The notes: a model not told the origin generated them from the letters alone. A DNA stretch of 64,000 nt from Streptomyces antnestii (GCF_004005495.1 NZ_RZYA01000015.1:62001-126000); one strand, 5' to 3'; shown: positions 1 through 7,906, counted from the stretch's first letter. A program made the numbers and translations.

Positions 1-19
1 CCCCGGTTTTGGGGGATAC

Positions 20-112
20 GGCCAGTCCTGGCAGACTGGTACGTCGGTCCCGGTTCACGCTCCCGCAATCCGCGGAAGCGACCCGGAACCCTCCGAGAAC
101 ATAGGAGACACC
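20..112 (+). promoter_or_regulatory. rpmE 5' leader, possible L31 autoregulatory leader
   Basis: The 5' region of rpmE can fold. One hairpin pairs CCAGTC with GACTGG around positions 21-38. A second pairs CGCTCCCGC with GCGGAAGCG around 59-80, flanked by CCGG repeats. Ribosomal protein L31 leaders are known in Actinobacteria, and L31 genes are often autoregulated. I could not match a covariance model, so the identification is inference. The ribosome binding site is AGGAG just before the TTG start. Confidence 0.4.
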
Positions 113-331
113 TTGAAGCGCGACATCCACCCCGAGTACGTCGAGACCGAGGTCAGCTGCACCTGCGGCGCGACGTTCACCACCCGCAGCACGATCTCCA
201 GCGGCACCGTCCGTGCCGAGGTCTGCTCCGAGTGCCACCCGTTCTACACGGGCAAGCAGAAGATCCTCGACACCGGTGGCCGCGTGGCCCGCTTCGAGGC
301 CCGCTTCGGCAAGGCTGCTGCCGCCAAGTAG
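113..331 (+). CDS. rpmE: 50S ribosomal protein L31, zinc-binding form
   Basis: Seventy-two-residue protein of the large ribosomal subunit. It has the CxC pair at residues 16 and 18 and the CxxC pair at 38 and 41 that bind zinc, so this is the C+ form that is normally replaced by the cysteine-free paralogue under zinc starvation. The start is a TTG preceded by AGGAG; the next in-frame methionine would remove most of the protein. A strong terminator follows, so it is probably a single transcription unit. In many actinobacteria it lies between rho and prfA; rho would be just left of the window. Confidence 0.97.
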   Translation: MKRDIHPEYVETEVSCTCGATFTTRSTISSGTVRAEVCSECHPFYTGKQKILDTGGRVARFEARFGKAAAAK

Positions 332-341
332 CGAGCCACTT

Positions 342-393
342 GCGCCGGTCCACGGCCGCCCTTCGGGGCGGGCCTGGACCGGCGTGCTTTTTT
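342..393 (+). terminator. Rho-independent terminator of rpmE
   Basis: A GCGCCGGTCC arm pairs with GGACCGGCG, with an inner CCGCCC/GGGCGG stem, and is followed directly by six Ts. It sits 11 bases after the rpmE stop. Confidence 0.9.
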
Positions 394-472
394 GGTCGGC
401 CGGGGGCCCGGGGGTCTTCCCCGCCGGCCCGTGGCCGTTCCCTTTCGCTGTACCTCACTTCAGGAGCCGGAG

Positions 473-1549
473 ATGTTCGAGGCCGTCGAGGACCTCATCG
501 GTGAGCACGCCGATCTCGAGAAGAAGCTCGCGGACCCCGCGGTCCACGCCGACCAGGCGAACGCGCGCAAGCTCAACAAGCGCTACGCCGAGCTGACCCC
601 GATCATCGCCACCTACCGCTCCTGGAAGCAGACCGGTGACGACATCGAGACCGCCCGCGAATTCGCCGCGGACGACCCGGACTTCGCCGCCGAGGTCAAG
701 GACCTGGAGAAGCAGCGCGAGGAGATCACCGAGAAGCTGCGGCTCCTCCTGGTCCCCCGGGACCCCAACGACGACAAGGACGTCATCCTCGAGGTCAAGG
801 CCGGCGCGGGCGGCGACGAGTCCGCCCTGTTCGCCGGCGACCTGCTGCGCATGTATCTGCGGTACGCGGAGCGCGTCGGCTGGAAGACCGAGATCATCGA
901 CGCCACCGAGTCCGAGCTGGGCGGCTACAAGGACGTCCAGGTCGCCGTCAAGACCAAGGGCGGCAACGGCGCGACCGAGCCCGGCCAGGGCGTCTGGGCC
1001 CGCCTGAAGTACGAGGGCGGCGTGCACCGCGTGCAGCGTGTGCCGTCGACCGAGTCGCAGGGCCGTATCCACACCTCCGCGGCCGGTGTCCTCGTGACGC
1101 CCGAGGCCGAGGAGGTCGACGTCGAGATCCACGCGAACGACCTCCGCATCGACGTCTACCGCTCGTCGGGCCCCGGCGGCCAGTCCGTCAACACGACGGA
1201 CTCCGCGGTGCGCATCACACATCTGCCCACCGGAGTCGTCGCTTCCTGCCAGAACGAGAAGAGCCAGCTCCAGAACAAGGAGCAGGCGATGCGTATCCTG
1301 CGCTCCAGGCTCCTCGCCGCGGCCGTGGAGAAGGCCGAGGCCGAGGCCGCGGACGCGCGCCGCAGCCAGGTCCGCACCGTCGACCGCTCCGAGAAGATCC
1401 GTACGTACAACTTCCCGGAGAACCGCATCTCGGACCACCGCGTCGGTTTCAAGGCGTACAACTTGGACCAGGTGCTCGACGGTGAGCTCGACCCGGTGAT
1501 CCAGGCCTGTGTCGACGCCGACTCGGCCGCCAAGCTCGCCGCCGCCTAA
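473..1549 (+). CDS. prfA: Peptide chain release factor 1
   Basis: Class I release factor that reads UAA and UAG and triggers peptide release at the ribosome. The protein is 358 residues, the usual family length. The GGQ catalytic motif is at residues 235-237 within a GPGGQSVN context, and the stop-codon recognition tripeptide is PST at 191-193, the RF1-type PxT. I chose the ATG at 473, after CAGGAG, because the reading frame upstream has no family similarity. It is followed by prmC, whose product methylates the GGQ glutamine; this pairing is conserved across bacteria. Confidence 0.97.
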   Translation: MFEAVEDLIGEHADLEKKLADPAVHADQANARKLNKRYAELTPIIATYRSWKQTGDDIETAREFAADDPDFAAEVKDLEKQREEITEKLRLLLVPRDPNDDKDVILEVKAGAGGDESALFAGDLLRMYLRYAERVGWKTEIIDATESELGGYKDVQVAVKTKGGNGATEPGQGVWARLKYEGGVHRVQRVPSTESQGRIHTSAAGVLVTPEAEEVDVEIHANDLRIDVYRSSGPGGQSVNTTDSAVRITHLPTGVVASCQNEKSQLQNKEQAMRILRSRLLAAAVEKAEAEAADARRSQVRTVDRSEKIRTYNFPENRISDHRVGFKAYNLDQVLDGELDPVIQACVDADSAAKLAAA

Positions 1550-1591
1550 GCCACGCCAGAAGAAGACCAGCTCAGCCCCGGAGGGACCAGC

Positions 1592-2473
1592 GTGCAGCAA
1601 CATCTTGGGGGGCGACCCCCGAACCCCCGCAGCGTGCTGCTCGCGGAAGTCGCCCAGGCCACCCAGCGCCTCGCCGACGCGGGCGTGCCCTCGCCGCGCA
1701 ACGACGCGGAGGAACTCGCCGCGTTCGTGCACGGCGTGAAGCGGGGCGCGCTGCACACGGTCAAGGACGCGGACTTCGACGCCCGCTACTGGGAGGTGAT
1801 CGCGCGCCGCGAGGCCCGCGAGCCGCTCCAGCACATCACCGGGCTCGCCTACTTCCGATACCTCGAACTCCAGGTGGGCCCCGGCGTGTTCGTGCCGCGG
1901 CCCGAGACGGAGTCCGTGGTCGGCTGGGCCATAGACGCCGTACGCGCCATGGACGTCGTCGAGCCGCGCATCGTCGACCTGTGCACCGGCTCGGGCGCCA
2001 TCGCGCTCGCGCTCGCCCAGGAGGTCCCGCGCTCGCGCGTACACGCCGTGGAGCTGTCCGAGGACGCCCTGCGGTGGACGCGCAAGAACGTCGAGGGGTC
2101 CAGGGTCGACCTGCGCCAGGGAGACGCCCTGGAGGCCTTCCCCGAGCTCGACGGCCAGGTCGACCTGGTGGTCTCCAACCCGCCGTACATCCCGCTCACC
2201 GAGTGGGAGTACGTCGCCCCCGAGGCCCGCGACCACGACCCCGAACTCGCCCTGTTCTCCGGCGAGGACGGGCTCGACCTGATCCGCGGCATCGAGCGCA
2301 CCGCGCACCGCCTGCTGCGGCCCGGCGGCGTCGTCGTCGTCGAGCACGCCGACACCCAGGGCGGCCAGGTGCCGTGGATCTTCACCGAGGAGCGGGGCTG
2401 GGCCGACGCCGCCGACCACCCCGACCTGAACAACCGCCCGCGCTTCGCCACCGCCCGCAAGGCGATGCCGTGA
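1592..2473 (+). CDS. prmC: Release factor glutamine N5-methyltransferase
   Basis: SAM-dependent methyltransferase that modifies the GGQ glutamine of release factors; 293 residues. The NPPY catalytic signature is present (VSNPPYIP), as is a SAM-binding glycine-rich loop (DLCTGSGAIAL). The GTG start at 1592 follows GGAGGG. The first 13 codons (QQHLGGRPPNPRS) come from a GC-rich palindromic insert, see the repeat at 1604-1628. The conserved family N-terminus begins at VLLAEVAQATQRL, where a GTG at 1634 could be an ancestral start. The stop overlaps a GTGA that opens a 16-codon reading frame running to tsaC. Confidence 0.95.
   Translation: MQQHLGGRPPNPRSVLLAEVAQATQRLADAGVPSPRNDAEELAAFVHGVKRGALHTVKDADFDARYWEVIARREAREPLQHITGLAYFRYLELQVGPGVFVPRPETESVVGWAIDAVRAMDVVEPRIVDLCTGSGAIALALAQEVPRSRVHAVELSEDALRWTRKNVEGSRVDLRQGDALEAFPELDGQVDLVVSNPPYIPLTEWEYVAPEARDHDPELALFSGEDGLDLIRGIERTAHRLLRPGGVVVVEHADTQGGQVPWIFTEERGWADAADHPDLNNRPRFATARKAMP
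1604..1628 (+). repeat. GC-rich palindromic element inside the prmC start
   Basis: Runs of G6 and C5 flank a GCGA turn, followed by GAACCCCC. It resembles the widespread Streptomyces dispersed element of the form GGGGGCTCCGCCCCCAGA. A related copy is at 10502-10526. It is translated here as part of the PrmC N-terminus. Confidence 0.6.
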
Positions 2474-2520
2474 CGACCGTGATTTCAAGCCAGCAGTACG
2501 TGTACGAGGAGGCCCGCTAA

Positions 2521-3168
2521 ATGGCTCGGCGATACGACACCAATGACGCGTCGGACCGTACGACCGGTCTGCGTGAAGCGGCGTCCGCGGTCCGCCGCGG
2601 CGAGCTCGTCGTGCTGCCCACCGACACCGTCTACGGCATCGGCGCCGACGCGTTCACGCCCGAGGCGGTCGGTGACCTCCTGGAGGCCAAAGGCCGCGGC
2701 CGCAACATGCCCACCCCGGTCCTCATCGGCTCCCCGAACACGCTGCACGGGCTCGTCACGGACTTCTCCGAGATGGCCTGGGAACTCGTCGACGCGTTCT
2801 GGCCGGGCGCCCTCACGCTCGTCGCCAAGCACCAGCCGTCCCTCGCCTGGGACCTCGGCGAGACCCGTGGCACCGTCGCCGTCCGCATGCCGCTGCACCC
2901 GGTCGCGATCGAGCTGCTCACCGAGGTCGGCCCCATGGCCGTGTCCTCCGCCAACCTCACCGGGCATCCCGCCCCCGAGGACTGCGACGCCGCGCAGGAC
3001 ATGCTCGGCGACGCCGTCTCCGTCTACCTGGACGGCGGCCCCACGCCCGGCATCGTCCCGTCGTCGATCGTCGACGTGACCGGGAAGGTTCCGGTGCTCC
3101 TGCGCGCGGGTGCCCTGACCGCGGACGAGCTGCGCAAGGTCGTACCCGACCTCGAGGTGGCGAATTGA
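2521..3168 (+). CDS. L-threonylcarbamoyladenylate synthase (TsaC/Sua5/YwlC family)
   Basis: Makes threonylcarbamoyl-AMP from threonine, bicarbonate and ATP, the first step of t6A modification of ANN-decoding tRNAs. The 215 residues form a single YrdC-type domain. The PTDTVYGIGADAF nucleotide and substrate loop is near residue 37 and the SSANLTG motif is near 145. The C-terminal Sua5 domain is absent, so this is the short form. The start has GAGGAGG ten bases upstream. Its stop overlaps the start of the next gene (TTGA), so the two are translationally coupled. Confidence 0.93.
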   Translation: MARRYDTNDASDRTTGLREAASAVRRGELVVLPTDTVYGIGADAFTPEAVGDLLEAKGRGRNMPTPVLIGSPNTLHGLVTDFSEMAWELVDAFWPGALTLVAKHQPSLAWDLGETRGTVAVRMPLHPVAIELLTEVGPMAVSSANLTGHPAPEDCDAAQDMLGDAVSVYLDGGPTPGIVPSSIVDVTGKVPVLLRAGALTADELRKVVPDLEVAN

Positions 3169-3815
3169 CAGCCCCTGAGACGGGGCGTGGCATAGGCAAC
3201 GGGGACTCCTTCCGCATCCTCCATGTCAGCACCGGCAACGTGTGCCGCTCGCCGATCACCGAGCGGCTGACCCGGCACGCCCTGTCGGACCGGCTCGGCG
3301 ACCCCCTCGTGCGCGGCCTCATCGTCGAGAGCGCGGGCACCTGGGGGCACGAGGGCGCGCCCATGGAGGCCAACGCCGAGGCGGTCCTCGCGGACTACGG
3401 GGCGGACGCCTCCGGCTTCGTGGGCCGCGAGCTCCTCGACGACCACGTGATCCGCGCCGATCTGGTCCTCACGGCCACCCGCGACCACCGCGCCCAGGTC
3501 ATCTCCATGGGCCACAGCGCGGGCCTGCGCACCTTCACGCTGAAGGAGTTCACGCGCCTCGTCCAGGCCATAGACCCGGCCACGCTGCCCGATCCCCTCG
3601 ACGGGGCGGCCGGCGGCGTGGTCGAACGCGCACGCGCACTGGTACGCGCGGCGGCGGCTCTACGCGGGTGGCTCCTGGCCCCGAGCGTGGAAGCGGACGA
3701 GGTCTACGACCCGTACGGCGCCCCCCTCCCGTTCTTCCGCTCGGTCGGAGACGAGATCAACGAGGCGCTGGAACCGGTGGTGACGGCACTCACGGGCGTG
3801 CCTGCGCGGATGTGA
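3165..3815 (+). CDS. Low-molecular-weight protein tyrosine phosphatase homologue lacking the nucleophilic cysteine
   Basis: The family signature is V-C-x-G-N-x-C-R-S-P, where the first cysteine attacks phosphotyrosine. Here it reads HVSTGNVCRSP: residue 22 is serine (codon AGC), while the second cysteine (27), the arginine (28) and the general-acid DP motif (LPDPLDG) are kept. The protein is 216 residues against about 155 for classic members, with extensions at both ends. It may be a phosphoprotein-binding pseudophosphatase; that is inference. The TTG start overlaps the tsaC stop by four bases. Its last 13 codons form the first unit of a tandem repeat that continues past the stop. Confidence 0.85.
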   Translation: MTAPETGRGIGNGDSFRILHVSTGNVCRSPITERLTRHALSDRLGDPLVRGLIVESAGTWGHEGAPMEANAEAVLADYGADASGFVGRELLDDHVIRADLVLTATRDHRAQVISMGHSAGLRTFTLKEFTRLVQAIDPATLPDPLDGAAGGVVERARALVRAAAALRGWLLAPSVEADEVYDPYGAPLPFFRSVGDEINEALEPVVTALTGVPARM

Positions 3816-4136
3816 GCGCGGGGCCGTGGCGGCGCGCTGACAGGGGTTCCTGCGCGTATGTGGGTGCGGGCGGTGAGGCTCTGTCGGGGTGCTGCACGTG
3901 TGTGGGTGCGGGCGGTGACGCTCTGTCGGGGGTTGCTGCGCGGGCGTGACTGCGATGGTGGCTCTGTAGGGCGTTGCCGCGCCGTGTGACTGCGGCGGTG
4001 GTTCTGGCGGGGGCCCCCGCGCGCGTGAGAGCGGTGGCGTTCTGTCGGGGGTTCCTGCGCGCGTGCAACTGCGGTGGTGGCTCTGGCGGGTGCTCCCGCG
4101 GGCGTGAGTGCGGTGGTGGCTCTGTGGGGTGTTTCC
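3777..4136 (+). repeat. Degenerate 39- to 48-bp tandem repeat starting in the 3' end of the phosphatase gene
   Basis: About nine units of the form GCGGTGGTGGCTCTGGCGGG followed by TGCTCCCGCGGGCGTGAGT, mostly 39-42 bp. The first unit encodes the phosphatase C-terminus VVTALTGVPARM. A downstream unit reads AVVALAGAPAGVS in the same register, so the array looks like decayed copies of the gene's own last 13 codons. Otherwise this 420-bp gap holds only the promoter of the next gene. Confidence 0.75.
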
Positions 4137-4192
4137 GGCTGCCGCTACACCCGCTCGTACCCGGCTTTCGGGCGGGGCGGGCGGGGCGGGCC

Positions 4193-4198
4193 TACATT
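4193..4198 (+). promoter_or_regulatory. Candidate -10 element of the SHMT-like gene
   Basis: TACATT lies 38 bases before the ATG, preceded by GGGC/GGGGC repeats. I see no convincing -35. Confidence 0.35.
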
Positions 4199-4235
4199 GG
4201 AGCTGAGGTCACCCCCGCGAGGCCCGGAGCCCAAG

Positions 4236-5504
4236 ATGCCGGTCACCACTGAACAAGCCCCCGCCGGTGCGACGTACGCGTACGCCGGCTTCGACACGCT
4301 GCGCCGGCAGGACCCCGAGATCGCCGAGATCATCCTCGGCGAGGCGGCCCGGCAGGCCATGTCGCTGCAGCTCATCGCCGCCGAGAACTTCACGTCGCCG
4401 GCCGTCCTCGCGGCCCTCGGCTCCCCGCTCGCCAACAAGTACGCCGAGGGCTATCCCGGCGCCCGCCACCACGGCGGCTGCGAGCTCGTCGACGTGGCGG
4501 AACGCATCGCCGTCGACCGCGCCAGGGTGCTCTTCGGCGCCGAGCACGCCAACGTGCAGTCCCACTCCGGCTCGTCCGCCGTCCTCGCCGCCTACGCGGC
4601 CCTGCTGCGCCCCGGCGACACCGTCCTCGCCATGGGGCTCCCCTTCGGCGGCCACCTCACCCACGGCTCGCCCGCGAACTTCTCGGGCCGCTGGTTCGAC
4701 TTCGTGCCCTACGGCGTCGACCCGGAGACCGGCCTCATCGAGTACGACCAGGTCCGCGCCCTGGCCCGCCTGCACCGTCCCAAGGCCATCGTCTGCGGCT
4801 CGATCGCCTACCCGCGGCACATCGACTACGAGGCGTTCCGCGACATCGCCGACGACGTGGGCGCCTACCTCATCGCCGACGCCGCGCACCCCATCGGCCT
4901 GGTCGCCGGGGGAGCGGCCCCGAACCCGGTGCCGTACGCCGACGTCGTCTGCGCCACCACGCACAAGGTCCTGCGCGGCCCCCGCGGCGGCATGATCCTG
5001 TGCGGGGCCGAGCTCGCGGAGCGCATCGACCGGGCCGTCTTCCCGTTCACACAGGGCGGCGCCCAGATGCACACGATCGCCGCCAAGGCTGTCGCTTTCG
5101 GGGAGGCGGAGACCCCGGCCTTCGCCGCGTACACCCATCAGGTGGTCGCCAACGCGAGGGCTCTCGCGGCCGCGCTCGACGCCGAGGGCCTCGCGATCAC
5201 CACCGGCGGCACCGACACCCATCTGCTGACCGCCGACCCCTCGCCGCTCGGCGTCGAGGGCCCGGCCGCCCGCGGCCGGCTCGCCTCCGCCGGTATGGTC
5301 CTCGACACGTGCGCACTGCCCTTCGGGGACGGCCGCGGCCTGCGCCTGGGCACCGCCGCCGTCACCACACAGGGCATGGGTGAACCCGAGATGGCCCGGA
5401 TCGCCGTCCTCTTCGCGGGGGTCCTCCGCGGCGACTTCGATCCGCGTGCGGCACGGGAAGAAGTACGGGAACTGGCCGGAAGATTTCCGCCGTATCCGGC
5501 CTAG
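4236..5504 (+). CDS. Divergent serine hydroxymethyltransferase paralogue
   Basis: PLP enzyme of the SHMT fold; 422 residues. The PLP lysine is K244 in ATTHKVLRGPRGG, and D215, H218 and the C-terminal arginine of RGLRLGT are kept. Several positions that are near-invariant in GlyA differ. The active-site Tyr-Tyr after GYPGKR is HH (78-79). The histidine that stacks on PLP (AHGGHLTHG) is F138. SGSQAN is SGSSAV (111-116), and AHxAGL is AHPIGL. It may use another aldehyde or amino-acid substrate; the housekeeping GlyA should be elsewhere. The ATG at 4236 was preferred because upstream codons are repeat-derived. It is annotated as glyA in related genomes, but the activity is uncertain. Confidence 0.85.
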   Translation: MPVTTEQAPAGATYAYAGFDTLRRQDPEIAEIILGEAARQAMSLQLIAAENFTSPAVLAALGSPLANKYAEGYPGARHHGGCELVDVAERIAVDRARVLFGAEHANVQSHSGSSAVLAAYAALLRPGDTVLAMGLPFGGHLTHGSPANFSGRWFDFVPYGVDPETGLIEYDQVRALARLHRPKAIVCGSIAYPRHIDYEAFRDIADDVGAYLIADAAHPIGLVAGGAAPNPVPYADVVCATTHKVLRGPRGGMILCGAELAERIDRAVFPFTQGGAQMHTIAAKAVAFGEAETPAFAAYTHQVVANARALAAALDAEGLAITTGGTDTHLLTADPSPLGVEGPAARGRLASAGMVLDTCALPFGDGRGLRLGTAAVTTQGMGEPEMARIAVLFAGVLRGDFDPRAAREEVRELAGRFPPYPA

Positions 5505-5633
5505 TCGGGGGTAGGCGGTCCAGGGCCGCTCGTCACTCGTGCAACCATCGTCGCTACCCGGCAGTCCTTCACCACATGCGCGCGAAGCTAGGGTGTGGGG
5601 CTGAGATGGCCAGCGATATATGTGGGGAAGCCC

Positions 5634-6959
5634 GTGCGTGAATACCTGCTGACGCTCTGCATCACGGCCGCGGTGACCTACCTGCTGACCGGCCCGGTGC
5701 GGAAGTTCGCGATCGTGGCCGGCGCCATGCCGGAGATCCGCGCCCGCGACGTGCACCGGGAACCCACACCCCGGCTCGGCGGGATCGCGATGTTCTTCGG
5801 CCTGTGCGCGGGCCTCCTCGTCGCGGACCACCTGACGAACCTCAGCCCCGTCTTCACAATGTCGAACGAGCCGCGGGCCCTGCTCTCCGGAGCCGCCCTG
5901 ATCTGGCTGATCGGCGTCCTGGACGACAAGTTCGAGATCGACGCCCTGATCAAGCTGGGCGGCCAGATGATCGCCGCGGGCGTCATGGTCATGCAGGGCC
6001 TGACGATCCTGTGGCTGCCGATCCCGGGCGTCGGCACGGTCTCGCTCACGCAGTGGCAGGGCACGCTCCTCACCGTCGCCCTGGTCGTGATCAGCATCAA
6101 CGCGGTCAACTTCGTGGACGGCCTCGACGGCCTCGCCTCCGGCATGGTGTGCATCGCCGCCACGGCGTTCTTCCTGTACGCCTACCGCCTCTGGTACGGC
6201 TACGGCATCGAGGCCGCCGCCCCCGCGACGCTGTTCTCGGCGATCCTGATCGGCATGTGTGTGGGCTTCCTGCCGCACAACATGCACCCCGCCCGGATCT
6301 TCATGGGCGACTCCGGATCGATGCTCATCGGCCTCGTCCTGTCCGCCGGTGCGATCTCCATCACGGGCCAGGTCGACCCGAGCGTGATGAAGCTGAACTT
6401 CGGCGGCACCCGTGACGCCACTCACGCGATGGTCCCGGTCTTCATCCCGCTGCTGATGCCGCTGACGATCATCGCGGTGCCGTTCGCGGACCTGGTCCTC
6501 GCCATCGTGCGGCGTACCTGGAAGGGCCAGTCGCCGTTCGCGGCCGACCGCGGGCACCTGCACCACCGGCTCCTGGAGATCGGCCACTCGCACAGCCGCG
6601 CGGTCCTGATCATGTACTTCTGGGCTGCGCTGCTGTCCTTCGGCGCGGTCGCCTACTCCGTCCACTCGTCGTCGATGTGGCTCGTGTTCGCGATCGTCGG
6701 GCTGAGCTTCGTCGGCCTCGTACTGCTCCTGCTGCCGCGCTTCACACCGCGCGCCCCGGACTGGGCGGAGGCCTTCGTGCCGCCGCGCTACCGGCGCCGG
6801 CGGGCCGCGGTGGTGGCCGACGTGGAGCGGCCCGAGGGCGCGGGTCAGAGCGCGGGTGAGGGCGCGCGTACGCCGATGCCCGCGGGTGTCAACGGAGCGA
6901 CGGCGATCGGCGCCCGTGCGCGCGTGCATGACCGTCGTAAAGCTCACTCGTCCCGCTGA
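5634..6959 (+). CDS. MraY/WecA-family undecaprenyl-phosphate sugar-1-phosphate transferase
   Basis: Integral membrane enzyme that transfers a HexNAc-1-phosphate (GlcNAc-1-P in WecA/Rfe) from a UDP-sugar to a polyprenyl phosphate, initiating teichoic-acid-type or arabinogalactan-type wall polymers. It is 441 residues with about eleven hydrophobic segments. Family motifs are visible: the TPRLGG loop near residue 43, NFVDGLDGLASG, the FMGDSGSMLIG metal-binding loop, and the GHLHHRLLE histidine motif. The C-terminal tail is Arg/Ala-rich and cytoplasmic. The GTG at 5634 has GGGGA five bases upstream. In mycobacteria the orthologue sits at the same place just before the ATP synthase operon. Confidence 0.9.
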   Translation: MREYLLTLCITAAVTYLLTGPVRKFAIVAGAMPEIRARDVHREPTPRLGGIAMFFGLCAGLLVADHLTNLSPVFTMSNEPRALLSGAALIWLIGVLDDKFEIDALIKLGGQMIAAGVMVMQGLTILWLPIPGVGTVSLTQWQGTLLTVALVVISINAVNFVDGLDGLASGMVCIAATAFFLYAYRLWYGYGIEAAAPATLFSAILIGMCVGFLPHNMHPARIFMGDSGSMLIGLVLSAGAISITGQVDPSVMKLNFGGTRDATHAMVPVFIPLLMPLTIIAVPFADLVLAIVRRTWKGQSPFAADRGHLHHRLLEIGHSHSRAVLIMYFWAALLSFGAVAYSVHSSSMWLVFAIVGLSFVGLVLLLLPRFTPRAPDWAEAFVPPRYRRRRAAVVADVERPEGAGQSAGEGARTPMPAGVNGATAIGARARVHDRRKAHSSR

Positions 6960-7089
6960 AGCGGCCGAAGGCGACCGGAGAAACCGGGCCAATACCAGAC
7001 AAGTTGGCCCGATTCTTGCTCAGACGCGCGGATTACTCCTCACGTGTGACAGTGAGCACACTACACAGGTAAAGACCTCATCAAATAGT

Positions 7090-7107
7090 TTGTGATACCG
7101 TTCACGA
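7090..7107 (+). promoter_or_regulatory. Candidate Rex (redox) operator upstream of the atp operon
   Basis: TTGTGATACCGTTCACGA closely matches the Rex operator pattern TTGTGAANNNNTTCACAA (two substitutions outside the variable core). It lies 142 bases before atpI. Rex senses NADH/NAD+ and controls respiratory genes in Streptomyces. The rest of the 272-bp gap 6960-7231 also holds GTGACAGTGAGCAC (7045-7058), which resembles a Crp half-site pair. Confidence 0.6.
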
Positions 7108-7231
7108 GACCCGGGGATAGAGCCGAAGGACCGTAGTGCGACGGCCCCTTGGCCCGAAGTTCCCTCTCGGCCCCGGACTACGCTCGTCCATGACGACACC
7201 CTGCCCCCGTCCAGTTAGCGGAGCTGCCGCC

Positions 7232-7681
7232 ATGCCCTCGAATGACGCACGGATCCTTCTCCAGGCCGTTGTGCCCACAGCCGTTGCCGGCGCGATCGCC
7301 GCCGTCATCAGTGGTGTGCTCGCCGGCGGCAAGGGGGCTCTCGGCGCGGTCATCGGCGCGGTGGTCGTGATCGCCTTCATGGGCCTCGGGCAGATCGTTC
7401 TTCAACGGACGGCAAAATCGCTTCCGCAGCTCTTCCAGGCGATGGGGCTCATGCTCTATGTCGCCCAGCTGCTGCTGCTTCTGATCTTCGTCGCCGTCTT
7501 CAAGGACACGACACTGTTCAACCCCAAGGCCTTCGCCGCGACACTCGTCGCCGCCACCGTCGTGTGGATGGCGGCACAGGCGCGTGCGCACATGAAGGCC
7601 AAGATTTTCTATATCGATCCCGACTCGGCCGAAGACTCCGAGAAGAGTGACAAGCCCGAGAAATCAGGGTCGTCATCGTGA
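7232..7681 (+). CDS. atpI: AtpI-like small membrane protein of the ATP synthase operon
   Basis: 149 residues with four hydrophobic segments (about 8-27, 32-52, 68-90 and 98-118) and a charged, Ser/Glu/Lys-rich cytoplasmic tail. Position and topology match the actinobacterial counterpart of AtpI, thought to help assemble the c-ring or Mg2+ supply; sequence conservation is weak in this family. GGAG sits eight bases before the ATG. It is followed by a 225-bp gap, so atpB may also have its own promoter. Confidence 0.75.
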   Translation: MPSNDARILLQAVVPTAVAGAIAAVISGVLAGGKGALGAVIGAVVVIAFMGLGQIVLQRTAKSLPQLFQAMGLMLYVAQLLLLLIFVAVFKDTTLFNPKAFAATLVAATVVWMAAQARAHMKAKIFYIDPDSAEDSEKSDKPEKSGSSS

Positions 7682-7906
7682 GGGGTAGGGGCGGGATAAA
7701 TGGTGGTTCGCGTTACTGCTATCGTCCGGTGCCAACTGCGGCACTGCGGGCGCGGGCATCTGAGCTGACGCCTGCTCGACTGCGAGGCTCACTGCCTGCC
7801 TGCCGCCCCCACATCCGAAACACCAGACCGGTGCCGATCCGCGGCTGCGCGCCGCACCGACACAACGAGGTTGCCGTACCTATGCGTCACGCCGAAGGAG
7901 CCCGTG

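Noticed and set aside
455..2488. Long minus-strand open frame opposite prfA and prmC
   Set aside because: It is the antisense shadow of two certain genes; its product has no recognisable domain and no ribosome binding site.
3816..4136. CRISPR-like array
   Set aside because: Units are contiguous and degenerate, with no constant repeat separated by unique spacers and no cas genes.
3840..4235. In-frame N-terminal extension of the SHMT-like gene
   Set aside because: Upstream codons are tandem-repeat derived; the family N-terminus and the candidate promoter fit the ATG at 4236.
4209..6992. 927-codon minus-strand open frame opposite the SHMT-like and WecA-like genes
   Set aside because: Low-complexity Arg/Gly/Glu text typical of high-GC antisense frames; both plus-strand genes are clear.
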